Assembly: GCA_024711345.1 (NCBI GenBank)
Contig: JANJTA010000012.1
Location: 1-64,000 of the forward strand
Origin: Rhodanobacter sp.
Lineage (GTDB): Bacteria > Pseudomonadota > Gammaproteobacteria > Xanthomonadales > Rhodanobacteraceae
Length of the DNA: 64,000 nt
Direction: 5' to 3'
Both the position numbers and the translations under genes were made by a program. The notes under the pieces were generated by a model. The model worked only from the letters and a program-made list of their open reading frames with translations. It was not told the DNA's origin and made no database searches. The stretch's first letter is position 1; each line of letters begins with the position of its first letter. This document shows, in pieces, positions 57,325-64,000 of this stretch.

Positions 57325-58707
57325 ATGACCGGAAGCAAGCGCATCTACGCTCTCGACACCAACGTCCTGCTGCACGACCCGACCTCGCTGTTCCGCTTCG
57401 AGGAACACGACGTCTTCATTCCGATGACCGTGCTGGAGGAGCTGGACGAAAAAAAGAAGGGTGCCTCCGAAGTCTCGCGCAACGGCCGCCAGGCCAGCCG
57501 CTTCCTCAACGAACTGATCGAGCGCGGCAAGCAGCACGACCTCGCCGACGGCCTGGAGCTGAGCAATCCGCAGGGCGTCAAGCTCAAGCGCGGCACCTCG
57601 GTCGGCCGGCTGTACTTCCAGCACCGCACCAGCAGCAACGGCCACGCCAAGGCGGACAACCAGATCCTGGCGGCGGTGATCGAGCTGCGTGACCAGAACC
57701 CGGGCCGCGACGTCATCCTGGTCACCAAGGACATCAACCTGCGGATCAAGGCCAGCATCAACGGACTGGTCGCCGAGGATTACGAGAACGACCGCGCGCT
57801 GGACGATTTCTCCCTGCTCTACACCGGCTCGACCGCGTTGCCGGAGGATTTCTGGGAGCTGCACCCGGAAGTGCGCTCGTGGACCGAGCGCGGCCGCACC
57901 TTCTACGAGCTGAAGCGGCGCGAGGAAGAAGCCTGGTTCCCCAACGAATGCCTGTACCTGCCCGGCGAGAACGCGATCGAACTGCGCGTGCTGCATCTGG
58001 ACGAGGCCAGCGCCACGCTGGTGCTGCTGGACGACCACTCGCACGCCAACCACCACGTATGGGGCATCGGCGCGCGCAACCGCGAGCAGAACTTCGCGCT
58101 CAACGCGCTGATGGACCCGGACATCGACTTCGTCACCCTGCTCGGCAACGCTGGCACCGGCAAGACCCTGCTCGCCCTGGCCGCCGGCCTGGCCCAGGTG
58201 ATGGACCAGCAGCGCTACCGCGAGATCATCATGACCCGCGCCACCGTGTCGGTGGGCGAGGACATCGGCTTCCTGCCCGGCACTGAAGAGGAAAAGATGA
58301 CGCCGTGGATGGGCGCGCTCACCGACAACCTCGAGGTGCTGGCCAACCCCGAGGACGGCGGCAGCTGGGGCCGCCAGGCCACCAACGACCTGCTCGCCTC
58401 GCGCATCAAGATCCGCTCGCTGAACTTCATGCGCGGGCGCACTTTCCTCAGCCGCTACCTGATCATCGACGAGGCGCAGAACCTCACCCCGAAGCAGATG
58501 AAGACGCTGATCACCCGCGCCGGCCCCGGCACCAAGATCGTCTGCCTCGGCAACGTCGAGCAGATCGACACGCCCTACCTCACCGAAACCACCTCCGGCC
58601 TCACCTACGCGGTGGACCGCTTCAAGAACTGGGAGCATTCGGCGCACGTCACCCTGCGCCGCGGCGAGCGTTCGCGGCTGGCGGATTTTGCGGCGGAGGC
58701 GCTGTAG
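57325..58707 (+). CDS. PIN-PhoH fusion protein (PhoH2-type RNase/ATPase)
   Basis: A 460-residue protein. The N-terminal PIN domain opens with YALDTNVLLHDP (metal-binding Asp 11) and has ILVTKDINLRIKA. The C-terminal PhoH ATPase has the P-loop VTLLGNAGTGKTLLA (about 270-284) and Walker B LIIDEAQNLTP. PhoH2 proteins of this layout unwind and cut RNA in mycobacteria; the same role is inferred here. A separate antitoxin gene was not seen, so a toxin-antitoxin pair is not supported. Confidence 0.93.
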   Translation: MTGSKRIYALDTNVLLHDPTSLFRFEEHDVFIPMTVLEELDEKKKGASEVSRNGRQASRFLNELIERGKQHDLADGLELSNPQGVKLKRGTSVGRLYFQHRTSSNGHAKADNQILAAVIELRDQNPGRDVILVTKDINLRIKASINGLVAEDYENDRALDDFSLLYTGSTALPEDFWELHPEVRSWTERGRTFYELKRREEEAWFPNECLYLPGENAIELRVLHLDEASATLVLLDDHSHANHHVWGIGARNREQNFALNALMDPDIDFVTLLGNAGTGKTLLALAAGLAQVMDQQRYREIIMTRATVSVGEDIGFLPGTEEEKMTPWMGALTDNLEVLANPEDGGSWGRQATNDLLASRIKIRSLNFMRGRTFLSRYLIIDEAQNLTPKQMKTLITRAGPGTKIVCLGNVEQIDTPYLTETTSGLTYAVDRFKNWEHSAHVTLRRGERSRLADFAAEAL

Positions 58708-58877
58708 GGCCGGCATTCGGGATTCGGGGGAAGCGCAAACTCCAGACTGCCCCGCGAAGGCGGAAACCGGCACCGCCCGCAAGGGACGAGGATGAACGGC
58801 AGGCGCCCGGGCCGAAGCCCGCGCGCCGCATCCGGGTAGAATGCAGTTCTCGATAGCTTTCCCCTGCCCGCCTCGCC

Positions 58878-59831
58878 ATGGTCCTGACTCCGCGCCTGAT
58901 CCTGCTGCTCCTGCTTGCCGTGTTCGTGCTGTGCGTGCTGCTGGTGCACCTGCGCGGCCGCGTGCGACTGCGCTTCGACCGCCAGCTGGTCGACCACTCG
59001 GCGGTATTCGCGCCGTACAACCTGCTGATGTACGCGTTCTCGGCGGTACCGGCCAAGCCGATCCTCGACCGCCGTGGCTTCCCCGAGCTGGACCTGCTGC
59101 AGGCGAACTGGCAGACCATCCGCGACGAGGCGTTGCAGCTGACCGAAGCCGGTCACATCCGCGGCACCACGAAGAACGACGACGCCAGCTTCAACAGCTT
59201 CATCAAGCAGGGCTGGAAGCGCTTCTACCTGAAGTGGTACGGCGAGCCGCTGGCCTCGGCCGAGGCGCTGTGCCCGAAGACGGTCGCGCTGCTCAACGCC
59301 ATTCCCGGCATCAAGGCGGCGATGTTCGCCACGCTGGCGCCGAACAGCAAGCTCAACCCCCATCGTGATCCGTTCGCCGGTTCGCTGCGCTACCACCTTG
59401 GCCTGATCACGCCGAACTCGCGCGACTGCCGCATCTTCGTCGACGGCGAGGAGCATGCCTGGGGCGACGGCAAGGATGTGGTGTTCGACGAAACCTACGT
59501 GCACTGGGTGGAGAACAAGACCGACCAGACCCGCGTGATCCTGTTCGCCGACGTGGAGCGCCCGCTGCGCACGCGCTGGATGAGCGCGATCAACCACCGC
59601 GTCGGCGCGTTCATGGGCCGCATCACCGCTTCGCCCAACAGCGACGCCGGCGCCGACAAGACCGGTTTCGTGAACCGGCTGTACGCATGGAGCCAGCGCA
59701 AGGGCGCCCTGCACCACTGGAAAGCAGCGTTCAAGCGCCGGCACAAGAAGCTGTACAAGGCCGGCAAGTACGCCGGCATCGTGCTGCTGATGTGGCTGGT
59801 TTTCCTGGCACCCTGGCCGTTGTTCCGCTGA
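58878..59831 (+). CDS. aspartyl/asparaginyl beta-hydroxylase family, LpxO-like
   Basis: A 317-residue Fe(II)/2-oxoglutarate dioxygenase anchored at both ends (LILLLLLAVFVLCVLLVHL and IVLLMWLVFLAPWPLF). The catalytic core has LNPHRDPFAGSLRYHLGL, with the metal-ligand histidines, and HVWVENKTDQTRVILF-type end pattern (YVHWVENKTDQTRVILFADVERP). This is the LpxO family that 2-hydroxylates lipid A secondary acyl chains. An aspartyl-protein hydroxylase is the alternative. Confidence 0.85.
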   Translation: MVLTPRLILLLLLAVFVLCVLLVHLRGRVRLRFDRQLVDHSAVFAPYNLLMYAFSAVPAKPILDRRGFPELDLLQANWQTIRDEALQLTEAGHIRGTTKNDDASFNSFIKQGWKRFYLKWYGEPLASAEALCPKTVALLNAIPGIKAAMFATLAPNSKLNPHRDPFAGSLRYHLGLITPNSRDCRIFVDGEEHAWGDGKDVVFDETYVHWVENKTDQTRVILFADVERPLRTRWMSAINHRVGAFMGRITASPNSDAGADKTGFVNRLYAWSQRKGALHHWKAAFKRRHKKLYKAGKYAGIVLLMWLVFLAPWPLFR

Positions 59832-59834
59832 GCC

Positions 59835-59861
59835 GTCACGTTTCGCGGGGGCAGCGCGTCC
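59835..59861 (+). promoter_or_regulatory. ECF41-type promoter upstream of the sigma factor gene
   Basis: CGTCACG (59835-59841), a 16-base spacer, then CGTC (59858-59861), 27 bases before the sigma-factor ATG. It matches the known ECF41 pattern TGTCACA-N15/16-CGTC and is shared with 60758-60784. Confidence 0.7.
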
Positions 59862-59888
59862 TGGCTGGGTCATCCCCCGGAGCGTCCC

Positions 59889-60794
59889 ATGGACCCGCAA
59901 ACCGCCCTGTTCCAGCAACACCGCCAGCGCCTGTTCGGCCTGGCCTACCGCATGCTCGGCACGCCCAGCGACGCCGAGGACGTGCTGCATGACGCCTGGC
60001 TGCGCTGGCATGCCCAGGACACCGACGAGCTGGACGATCCGGAGGCGTGGCTGGTCACCGTGACCACGCGCATTGCGCTGGATCGGCTGCGCCGGGCCAA
60101 GACCGAGCGCGCGCACTACTCCGGCCCGTGGCTGCCGGAGCCGCTGACCGTCGATGCCGACCAGCCCGAGGCGCAACTGGAGCGCGCCGAAAGCCTCACC
60201 CTCACCTTCCTGCTGTTGCTGGAGCGGCTGAGCCCCGAGGAGCGCGCCGCCTTCCTGTTGCGCGAGGTGTTCGACTACAGCCACGCCGAGACGGCCGCGA
60301 TGCTGGAGATCAGCGAGGACGCCTGCCGCCAGCGCGTGCATCGCGCGAAGCAGCGGCTGCGCGAGGATCGCCCGCGCCAGGTAATGCCTGACATCGATAC
60401 CCAGCGGCGGCTGCTCGAACGCTTCATGCAGGCGCTTCAGCAGCCGGACATGCCCACGTTGCGTGCCTTGTTTGCCGAAGACGCCATGAGCGTCTCCGAC
60501 GGCGGCGGCCTGGCGCGGGCCACCCTGCACCCGCTGCACGGCGCCGAGCGGCTGGCCCGGCTGTACATGCAGATCGCGCTGCAGCAACAGCGCCACGGTG
60601 GCGTGCGCTACGAGATCCACCAGCTCAATGGCATGCCGGCCCTGCTCGGCTGGCAGGGCGACACGCTGGTCTCGGCCAGCTGGATCGACGACGACGGCGA
60701 GCGCATCACCGCGGTGCACGCGCTGCGCCACCCCGGCAAGCTCGCCCGCCTGGCGGCTGTCACGAAAGCGGCGGCATCCCCGTCCTTGCATTGA
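59889..60794 (+). CDS. ECF41-family RNA polymerase sigma factor (SigJ-like)
   Basis: A 301-residue ECF sigma factor. Sigma region 2 is FGLAYRMLGTPSDAEDVLHDAWLRW, region 4 is ERLSPEERAAFLLREVFDYSHAETAAML, and a long SnoaL-like C-terminal domain follows with the conserved DGGG linker (SVSDGGGLAR). In ECF41 this extension acts as a built-in anti-sigma domain. Its own promoter and the promoter of the next gene share one motif, indicating autoregulation and control of the following gene. The two are co-oriented, 35 bases apart. Confidence 0.93.
   Translation: MDPQTALFQQHRQRLFGLAYRMLGTPSDAEDVLHDAWLRWHAQDTDELDDPEAWLVTVTTRIALDRLRRAKTERAHYSGPWLPEPLTVDADQPEAQLERAESLTLTFLLLLERLSPEERAAFLLREVFDYSHAETAAMLEISEDACRQRVHRAKQRLREDRPRQVMPDIDTQRRLLERFMQALQQPDMPTLRALFAEDAMSVSDGGGLARATLHPLHGAERLARLYMQIALQQQRHGGVRYEIHQLNGMPALLGWQGDTLVSASWIDDDGERITAVHALRHPGKLARLAAVTKAAASPSLH
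60758..60784 (+). promoter_or_regulatory. ECF41-type promoter upstream of the CMD-family gene
   Basis: TGTCACG (60758-60764), a 16-base spacer, then CGTC (60781-60784), 46 bases before the ATG at 60830. It lies inside the 3' end of the sigma-factor gene and repeats the motif at 59835. Confidence 0.75.
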
Positions 60795-60829
60795 ACGGCC
60801 AATCCCGGCCGCACTGCAAGGAAACCCCC

Positions 60830-61285
60830 ATGCCCCGTTTCGATGTCACCAAGCGCCCCGACGCCATCAAGCCGCTGCTCGCGCTGAGCGAATACGTCAA
60901 GAACAGCGGCCTCGAACCGAACCTGATCGAACTGGTGCTGATGCGCGTCTCGCAGCTCAACGGCTGCGCCTACTGCCTGGACATGCACAGCAAGGACGCG
61001 CGCGCCGCCGGCGAGACCGAGCAGCGCCTGTACCTGTTGCAGGCCTGGCGTGAAGCGCCGTTCTACAGCCCGCGCGAACGCGCCGCGCTGGCCTGGTGCG
61101 AGGCGGTGACCCGGCTCGACCCGATCCACGGCGTGCCGGACGAGGTCTACGACGAGGCTCGCGCCCGGTTCAGCGCGGAAGAGCTGATCGACCTCAACAT
61201 GGCGGTGATCGTGATCAACGGCTGGAACCGCATCGCCATCCCGTCGCGCGCGGAGCCTGGCCACTACAAGCCAGCCAGGCACTGA
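60830..61285 (+). CDS. carboxymuconolactone decarboxylase family protein (AhpD-like)
   Basis: A 151-residue protein with the AhpD/CMD active-site pattern LNGCAYCLDMHSKDA (CxxC and His) and a C-terminal GWNRIAIPSRAEPG. Proteins of this type are peroxidase-like or bind small ligands. AAGGAAACCCCC gives a clear start at 60830. It is the expected target of the ECF41 sigma upstream, whose family is known to occur next to carboxymuconolactone decarboxylase, oxidoreductase or epimerase genes. Confidence 0.9.
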   Translation: MPRFDVTKRPDAIKPLLALSEYVKNSGLEPNLIELVLMRVSQLNGCAYCLDMHSKDARAAGETEQRLYLLQAWREAPFYSPRERAALAWCEAVTRLDPIHGVPDEVYDEARARFSAEELIDLNMAVIVINGWNRIAIPSRAEPGHYKPARH

Positions 61286-61425
61286 ACGAGCGCCGCCATG
61301 GCCGCAGCCAGGCCGCACACCGCCACCCTTGCAAGGTGGAATGCGCACGCTACGCGCGGTGGGCCCGCCTTCGATCGGCCGGGCCGGTTCGCTTCAGTCC
61401 CCGCTCACGCAGGCGTCGATCCAAC

Positions 61426-61455
61426 AAAAAAGCCGCGGGCGACCGCGGCTTTTTT
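61426..61455. terminator. bidirectional terminator between the CMD gene and isocitrate dehydrogenase
   Basis: AAAAAAGCCGCGG-GCGA-CCGCGGCTTTTTT, a perfect stem with runs on both sides, between converging genes. Confidence 0.92.
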
Positions 61456-61473
61456 GACGACCCGCTTCCCGGA

Positions 61474-62487
61474 TCAGGCCGCGAGTCGCTTCACGATCGC
61501 GTCGGCGAAACTGCTGGTGCTGCCCTTGCCGCCGATGTCCGGCGTCACGCTGTCGCGGTCGTTCGTCATCGTGTCGCGGATCGCTGCGCGCAGCTTGTCG
61601 CCCTTGGCCACCATGTCCAGGTGATCGAGCATGTCGGCGGCGGCCAGCAGCAGCGCGCACGGGTTGGCGATGCCCTTGCCGGCGATGTCCGGCGCCGAGC
61701 CGTGCACCGCCTCGAAGATCGCCGCGTGCTCGCCGATGTTGTCGCCCGGCGCCAGCCCGAGGCCGCCGACCAGGCCGGCGCACAGGTCCGAGAGGATGTC
61801 GCCGAACAGGTTGGTGGTGACGATCACGTCGAACTGGTACGGGTTCATCACCAGCTGCATGCAGGTGTTGTCCACGATCATCTCGTTGAACTCGATCTGC
61901 GGGTATTCCTTCGCGATCTCGCGCGCCACGTTGAGGAACAGGCCCGAGCTGGTCTTCAGGATGTTCGCCTTGTGCACCGCGGTGATCTTCTTGCGGCCCT
62001 TCTTCACCGCGAGCTCGAACGCGTAGCGCACGATGCGGCTGCTGCCCTTGCGCGTGTTGCGCGCGACCGACTCGGCGATCTCGCCGTCGGCGGACAGGGT
62101 CTGCCCCTCGGAGCGGTAGGCGCCCTCGGTGTTTTCGCGCACGGTGATGATGTCGATGTTCTCGTAGCGCGACTTGGTGCCGGGGAAGCTCACCGCCGGG
62201 CGCACGTTCGCGTACAGGTCGAAGTGCCGGCGCAGGGTCACGTTGACCGAGGTGAAGCCGCCGCCGATCGGCGTGGTGAGCGGGCCCTTCAGCGCCACCC
62301 TGTGCTCGGCGATCTTGTCCAGCGTGGCCTTCGGCAGCAGGTCGCCATGCTTCTCCAGCGCCACCATGCCGGCGTCGACGAAGTCGTACTTCAGGCCGCA
62401 GTCCAGCGCGTCGAGCACGCGCAGCGTGGCAGTCATGATCTCCGGGCCGATGCCGTCGCCGGGGATCACGGCAATCGTCTTGCTCAT
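61474..62487 (-). CDS. NAD-dependent isocitrate dehydrogenase
   Basis: A 337-residue member of the isocitrate/isopropylmalate dehydrogenase family (start MSKTIAVIPGDGIGPEI, IITVRENTEGAYRSEGQTL, NLFGDILSDLCAGL, IFEAVHGSAPDIAGKGIANP). The short length and these patterns fit an NAD-linked isocitrate dehydrogenase of the TCA cycle rather than the long NADP monomer. AAGGAG upstream gives the start at 62487. Family alternatives are homoisocitrate or tartrate dehydrogenase. Confidence 0.88.
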   Translation of the reverse strand: MSKTIAVIPGDGIGPEIMTATLRVLDALDCGLKYDFVDAGMVALEKHGDLLPKATLDKIAEHRVALKGPLTTPIGGGFTSVNVTLRRHFDLYANVRPAVSFPGTKSRYENIDIITVRENTEGAYRSEGQTLSADGEIAESVARNTRKGSSRIVRYAFELAVKKGRKKITAVHKANILKTSSGLFLNVAREIAKEYPQIEFNEMIVDNTCMQLVMNPYQFDVIVTTNLFGDILSDLCAGLVGGLGLAPGDNIGEHAAIFEAVHGSAPDIAGKGIANPCALLLAAADMLDHLDMVAKGDKLRAAIRDTMTNDRDSVTPDIGGKGSTSSFADAIVKRLAA

Positions 62488-62680
62488 GGGGGAACTCCTT
62501 GAAACGAAAGCTACGGGCAGTGCGTCCGCATGGGGATGCGCACGCACTGAAACCGGTCAATTATCGCCGATAAGCCCCGGCGCGAACAGGGTGAACGTCC
62601 TGCAAGACGTTGAAAATGCTCGCACGCAGCGTTGCAAAAAGCCGCAGGCCCGTCTCCGCACCGAAGGCAACCGCTGCGCA

Positions 62681-62735
62681 GGACGGGCACCGCCCGCCGG
62701 CTTTCCGGCATACAGCGGCGGGCAGTGCCCGCCCT
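62681..62735. repeat. REP pair upstream of isocitrate dehydrogenase
   Basis: GGGCACCGCCCGCCG (62685-62699) and CGGCGGGCAGTGCCC (62716-62730) are inverted copies with one mismatch, each also self-complementary around GGCGGGCA/GTGCCCGCC. It lies in the 269-base gap between the isocitrate dehydrogenase and AhpD-like genes, both on the minus strand. Confidence 0.75.
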
Positions 62736-62756
62736 ACACGACCGAAGGCATCGCAC

Positions 62757-63134
62757 TCAGGCGTGGTCGGCGCATTCCGGCGCGGTGGGTTCGCCACCTT
62801 CCAGCTGGTCCAGAAAATCCACCGCACGGCGCAGATGCGGGATCACGATCGAGCCGCCCACCACCAGGCCCACGCTGAACACCTCGAAGAACTCGTCGCG
62901 CTGCACGCCGGCCTCCTTGCACTGCGCCACGTGGTAGCTGATGCAGTCGTCGCAGCGCAGTACCAGCGAGGCGACCAGACCCAGCATCTCCTTGGTCTTC
63001 ACGTCGAGCGCGCCGGCCTTGTAGGTCTGCGTGTCCAGCGCGAAGAAGCGCCGCACGACCTGGTTGTCCTCGGCCAGGATGCGCTCGTTCATGCGCTGGC
63101 GGAACGCGGTGAACTCGGCGAGGCGGTCGCTCAT
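62757..63134 (-). CDS. carboxymuconolactone decarboxylase family protein
   Basis: A 125-residue AhpD-fold protein with the redox motif VLRCDDCISYHVAQC (CxxC and His) and KTKEMLGLVASLV, typical of the CMD domain. A thioredoxin/AhpC-like role is possible; specificity is unknown. Its ATG overlaps the glutaredoxin stop (ATGA), so the two genes are coupled. Confidence 0.88.
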   Translation of the reverse strand: MSDRLAEFTAFRQRMNERILAEDNQVVRRFFALDTQTYKAGALDVKTKEMLGLVASLVLRCDDCISYHVAQCKEAGVQRDEFFEVFSVGLVVGGSIVIPHLRRAVDFLDQLEGGEPTAPECADHA

Positions 63135-63394
63135 GCGGCTTGCCCCAGCAGTTCGCCCAGCCGGCCGCTGCGGTCGGCGGCGACCAGGTCGTCGTAGCCA
63201 CCCACGTGCTGGTCGTTGATGAAGATCTGCGGCACCGTGCGGCGACCGCCGCTGCGCGCCAGCATGGCCTCGCGCTGCGCCGGGTCGGCGTCGACGCGCA
63301 CCTCGGTCCACTCCAGCCCCTTGGACTTGAGCAGGTTCTTCGCCGCCACGCAGTACGGGCATACCGCGGTGGAATAGACCTCGATCTTCGACAT
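63131..63394 (-). CDS. grxC: glutaredoxin 3
   Basis: An 87-residue glutaredoxin with active site YSTAVCPYCVAAKNLLKSKG and the glutathione-binding TVPQIFINDQHVGGYDDL. It reduces protein disulfides with glutathione. The start at 63394 is the family start (MSKIEVYST). It is coupled to the CMD-family gene downstream. Confidence 0.95.
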   Translation of the reverse strand: MSKIEVYSTAVCPYCVAAKNLLKSKGLEWTEVRVDADPAQREAMLARSGGRRTVPQIFINDQHVGGYDDLVAADRSGRLGELLGQAA

Positions 63395-63505
63395 CACGAC
63401 ACTCCGCAACTTGGGAAAGGCCACCCTCACATGGGGACGCACGCCGGCAGCTCAAGCGGAACCGACTCGGCCAGCCACGGTCTCAATGCTATTGTCACCC
63501 ACCTG

Positions 63506-64000
63506 ATGAGCATGGCACCACGACTACTCGCACCACGTCTGCTGGCGGCGCTGATCAGCGCCGGGCTGGCCTGCACCGCCGGCGCCCAGCAGGACGTGCG
63601 CCTGCCCGACCTGGGCAGTTCGGCGAACGCGTTGATCTCGCCGCAGGAAGCGCAGGATTACGGCGCCTCCATGCTGCGCCAGATGCGTGCACTGGACATG
63701 GTGGTGGACGACCCGCTGCTGGACGACTACATCAACGACCTCGGCTACCGGCTGGTCGCCAGCAGCGACAAGCCGAAGGATCACTTCGCGTTCTTCGTGG
63801 TCAAGGACCCGGAGATCAACGCGTTTGCCGCCCCCGGCGGCTACATCGCGGTGAACGCCGGGTTGATGACGATCACCCGCGACGAGAGCGAGCTGGCCGG
63901 CGTGGTCGCGCACGAAATCGGCCACATCACCCAGAACCACCTGCAGCGTGCGTTCGAGGACTCCAAGAAGGATGCGCCGCTGATGGCGCTGGTGCTGCTC
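63506..64000 (+). CDS. M48 family metalloprotease, 5' part (BepA-like)
   Basis: The open frame runs from the ATG at 63506 past the window end (165 codons visible). A signal peptide (LLAALISAGLACTAGAQ) precedes an M48 domain with the zinc motif VVAHEIGHITQNHLQRAFED and AFAAPGGYIAVNAGLM. It resembles BepA (YfgC), which clears failed LptD/BAM substrates in the periplasm; the TPR part expected in BepA lies beyond the window. It is divergent from grxC. Confidence 0.88.
   Translation, partial: MSMAPRLLAPRLLAALISAGLACTAGAQQDVRLPDLGSSANALISPQEAQDYGASMLRQMRALDMVVDDPLLDDYINDLGYRLVASSDKPKDHFAFFVVKDPEINAFAAPGGYIAVNAGLMTITRDESELAGVVAHEIGHITQNHLQRAFEDSKKDAPLMALVLL

Noticed and set aside
57325-58707. PIN domain toxin of a toxin-antitoxin pair
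   Set aside because: The PIN domain is fused to PhoH in one 460-residue protein and no small antitoxin gene precedes it.

Overview
The window is GC-rich, densely packed chromosome of a gammaproteobacterium, most likely in the Xanthomonadales and close to Rhodanobacter or Dyella (family Rhodanobacteraceae). This is inferred from the pcnB-folK-panB-panC-panD block, the gcvR/dapA/bamC neighbourhood, the fused mutase IcmF, the leucine-catabolic genes, and Xanthomonad-type intergenic repeats (REP pairs with GGAGGGAGA cores, ATTCGGG strings). Genus assignment from sequence reading alone is tentative. Most longer reading frames antisense to the genes listed are GC-codon shadows and were left out.

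Layout. 1-5.3 kb: a PNPOx/cupin protein and a flavodoxin diverge from a region with two FNR/ANR-type boxes; then an amino-acid racemase, an EVE-HNH nuclease, an L,D-transpeptidase and an Lpp-like alanine-zipper lipoprotein. 5.5-9.6 kb: an accessory, visibly AT-richer stretch with a RAYT transposase whose 3' end is tandemly duplicated (227 bp), small dispersed repeats, an Mrr-type nuclease and an ORC/CDC6-like P-loop ATPase that abuts the icmF stop codon. This is the best candidate for a little-described (possibly defence) system. 9.6-15 kb: icmF, which carries an in-frame REP pair in its coding sequence, then an alpha/beta hydrolase and its TetR neighbour. 15-28.5 kb: M48 lipoprotein protease, leucine dehydrogenase, phospholipase D-like enzyme, isovaleryl-CoA dehydrogenase, a lipoprotein subtilisin autotransporter, thiolase, methylcrotonyl-CoA carboxylase beta subunit, and a Fur-boxed cupredoxin/FTR1 iron-uptake pair.

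28.6-46 kb is core housekeeping: obgE-rpmA-rplU, uvrA, small metabolic enzymes, rhodanese/NUDIX/DUF1289, a FKBP-type prolyl isomerase, crotonases, mutL, amiC, tsaE. 46-56.7 kb: nnr, queG, the pcnB-folK-panBCD operon, tRNA-Glu(CTC), an unexplained 108-bp tandem array, fdxA, bamC-dapA, gcvR. 56.8-64 kb: a peroxiredoxin, PIN-PhoH, an LpxO-like hydroxylase, an ECF41 sigma factor followed by a carboxymuconolactone-decarboxylase-family protein, with the same GTCACG-N16-CGTC promoter upstream of both, NAD-isocitrate dehydrogenase, an AhpD-like protein plus glutaredoxin, and the start of an M48 protease cut by the window end.

How it works together: leucine dehydrogenase, isovaleryl-CoA dehydrogenase, the MCC beta subunit and thiolase are successive steps of leucine use, while IcmF interconverts isobutyryl- and n-butyryl-CoA. 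pcnB-folK-panBCD links RNA polyadenylation, folate and pantothenate synthesis in one transcription unit. tsaE-amiC-mutL is a conserved cell-maintenance operon.
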